A DNA stretch of 64,000 nucleotides from an uncultured Sphingomonadales bacterium (GTDB lineage: Bacteria; Pseudomonadota; Alphaproteobacteria; Sphingomonadales; Sphingomonadaceae), in contig CAILBC010000027.1 of the NCBI GenBank assembly GCA_903832325.1, forward strand, positions 124,001-188,000, given 5' to 3'. The notes beneath the pieces are model-generated. The model had not been told where the DNA came from. It was given only the letters and a program-made list of their open reading frames with translations, and did no database searches. A program made the position numbers and the translations under genes. Position 1 is the first letter of the stretch; each line of letters opens with the position of its first letter. Below are positions 63,950 to 64,000 of this stretch, piece after piece.

Positions 63950-64000
63950 ACGGCGCGTACCACCGCTGGGCAGGTCCGCGCCTCTATTGGCTCTGTCCGG

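Overview
The window is a GC-rich chromosomal segment from an alphaproteobacterium, most likely order Sphingomonadales (Novosphingobium/Sphingobium-like). I infer this from the gene order of the exosortase A locus, separate nuoC and nuoD genes, an alphaproteobacterial type of release factor 2 read in a single frame, RNase E with an acidic insert near its S1 domain, and the DUF1467 gene behind RNase J. I see no prophage, insertion sequence or CRISPR array.

Layout. (1) 1-18307: an exosortase A (XrtA)/PEP-CTERM exopolysaccharide locus in two divergent arms. The minus arm runs from an acyltransferase-like protein through an acyl carrier protein to two hydrolase-like proteins, the last cut by the window edge. 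The plus arm holds an acyl-CoA ligase, a PLP decarboxylase, export lipoprotein, chain-length protein, tyrosine kinase, outer-membrane barrel, ATPase, deacetylase, FemAB-like protein, glycosyltransferase, exosortase and amidotransferase. A structured, untranslated leader of about 200 bases sits before the export lipoprotein. (2) 18454-20706: a CHASE2-GGDEF-EAL c-di-GMP phosphodiesterase. (3) 20707-22031: a duplicated block without ordinary genes. It holds two tiny ORFs of 10 and 11 codons with matching promoters and ribosome sites, two terminators, and a degenerate copy of the 3' end of zapE. (4) 22032-28498, minus strand: zapE, a thioesterase, sdhB, a nitrilase-like amidase and rne. (5) 29221-41784: cell-wall amidase, penicillin-binding protein 1A, cupin, periplasmic peroxiredoxin, prfB, flavin oxidoreductase, ammonium transporter, hydroxyacid dehydrogenase, SH3 protein, an AT-richer small membrane ORF, and thiolase. 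(6) 42152-60209: the complete nuoA-N operon for respiratory complex I, with one extra small membrane gene between nuoD and nuoE, continuing into birA, coaX, rnj and a DUF1467 gene. (7) 60290-63205, minus strand: phoR, phoU and phoB. (8) 63740-63949: two identical tRNA-Glu genes.

How the parts fit. The XrtA locus makes and exports an exopolysaccharide and anchors PEP-CTERM proteins; the neighbouring phosphodiesterase and a c-di-GMP-riboswitch-like core in the leader suggest c-di-GMP control, which is inference. The rest is mostly core energy metabolism, RNA turnover and envelope maintenance. The least explained parts are the tiny-ORF duplication, the structured leader, and an array of five 11-bp repeats directly upstream of phoR.
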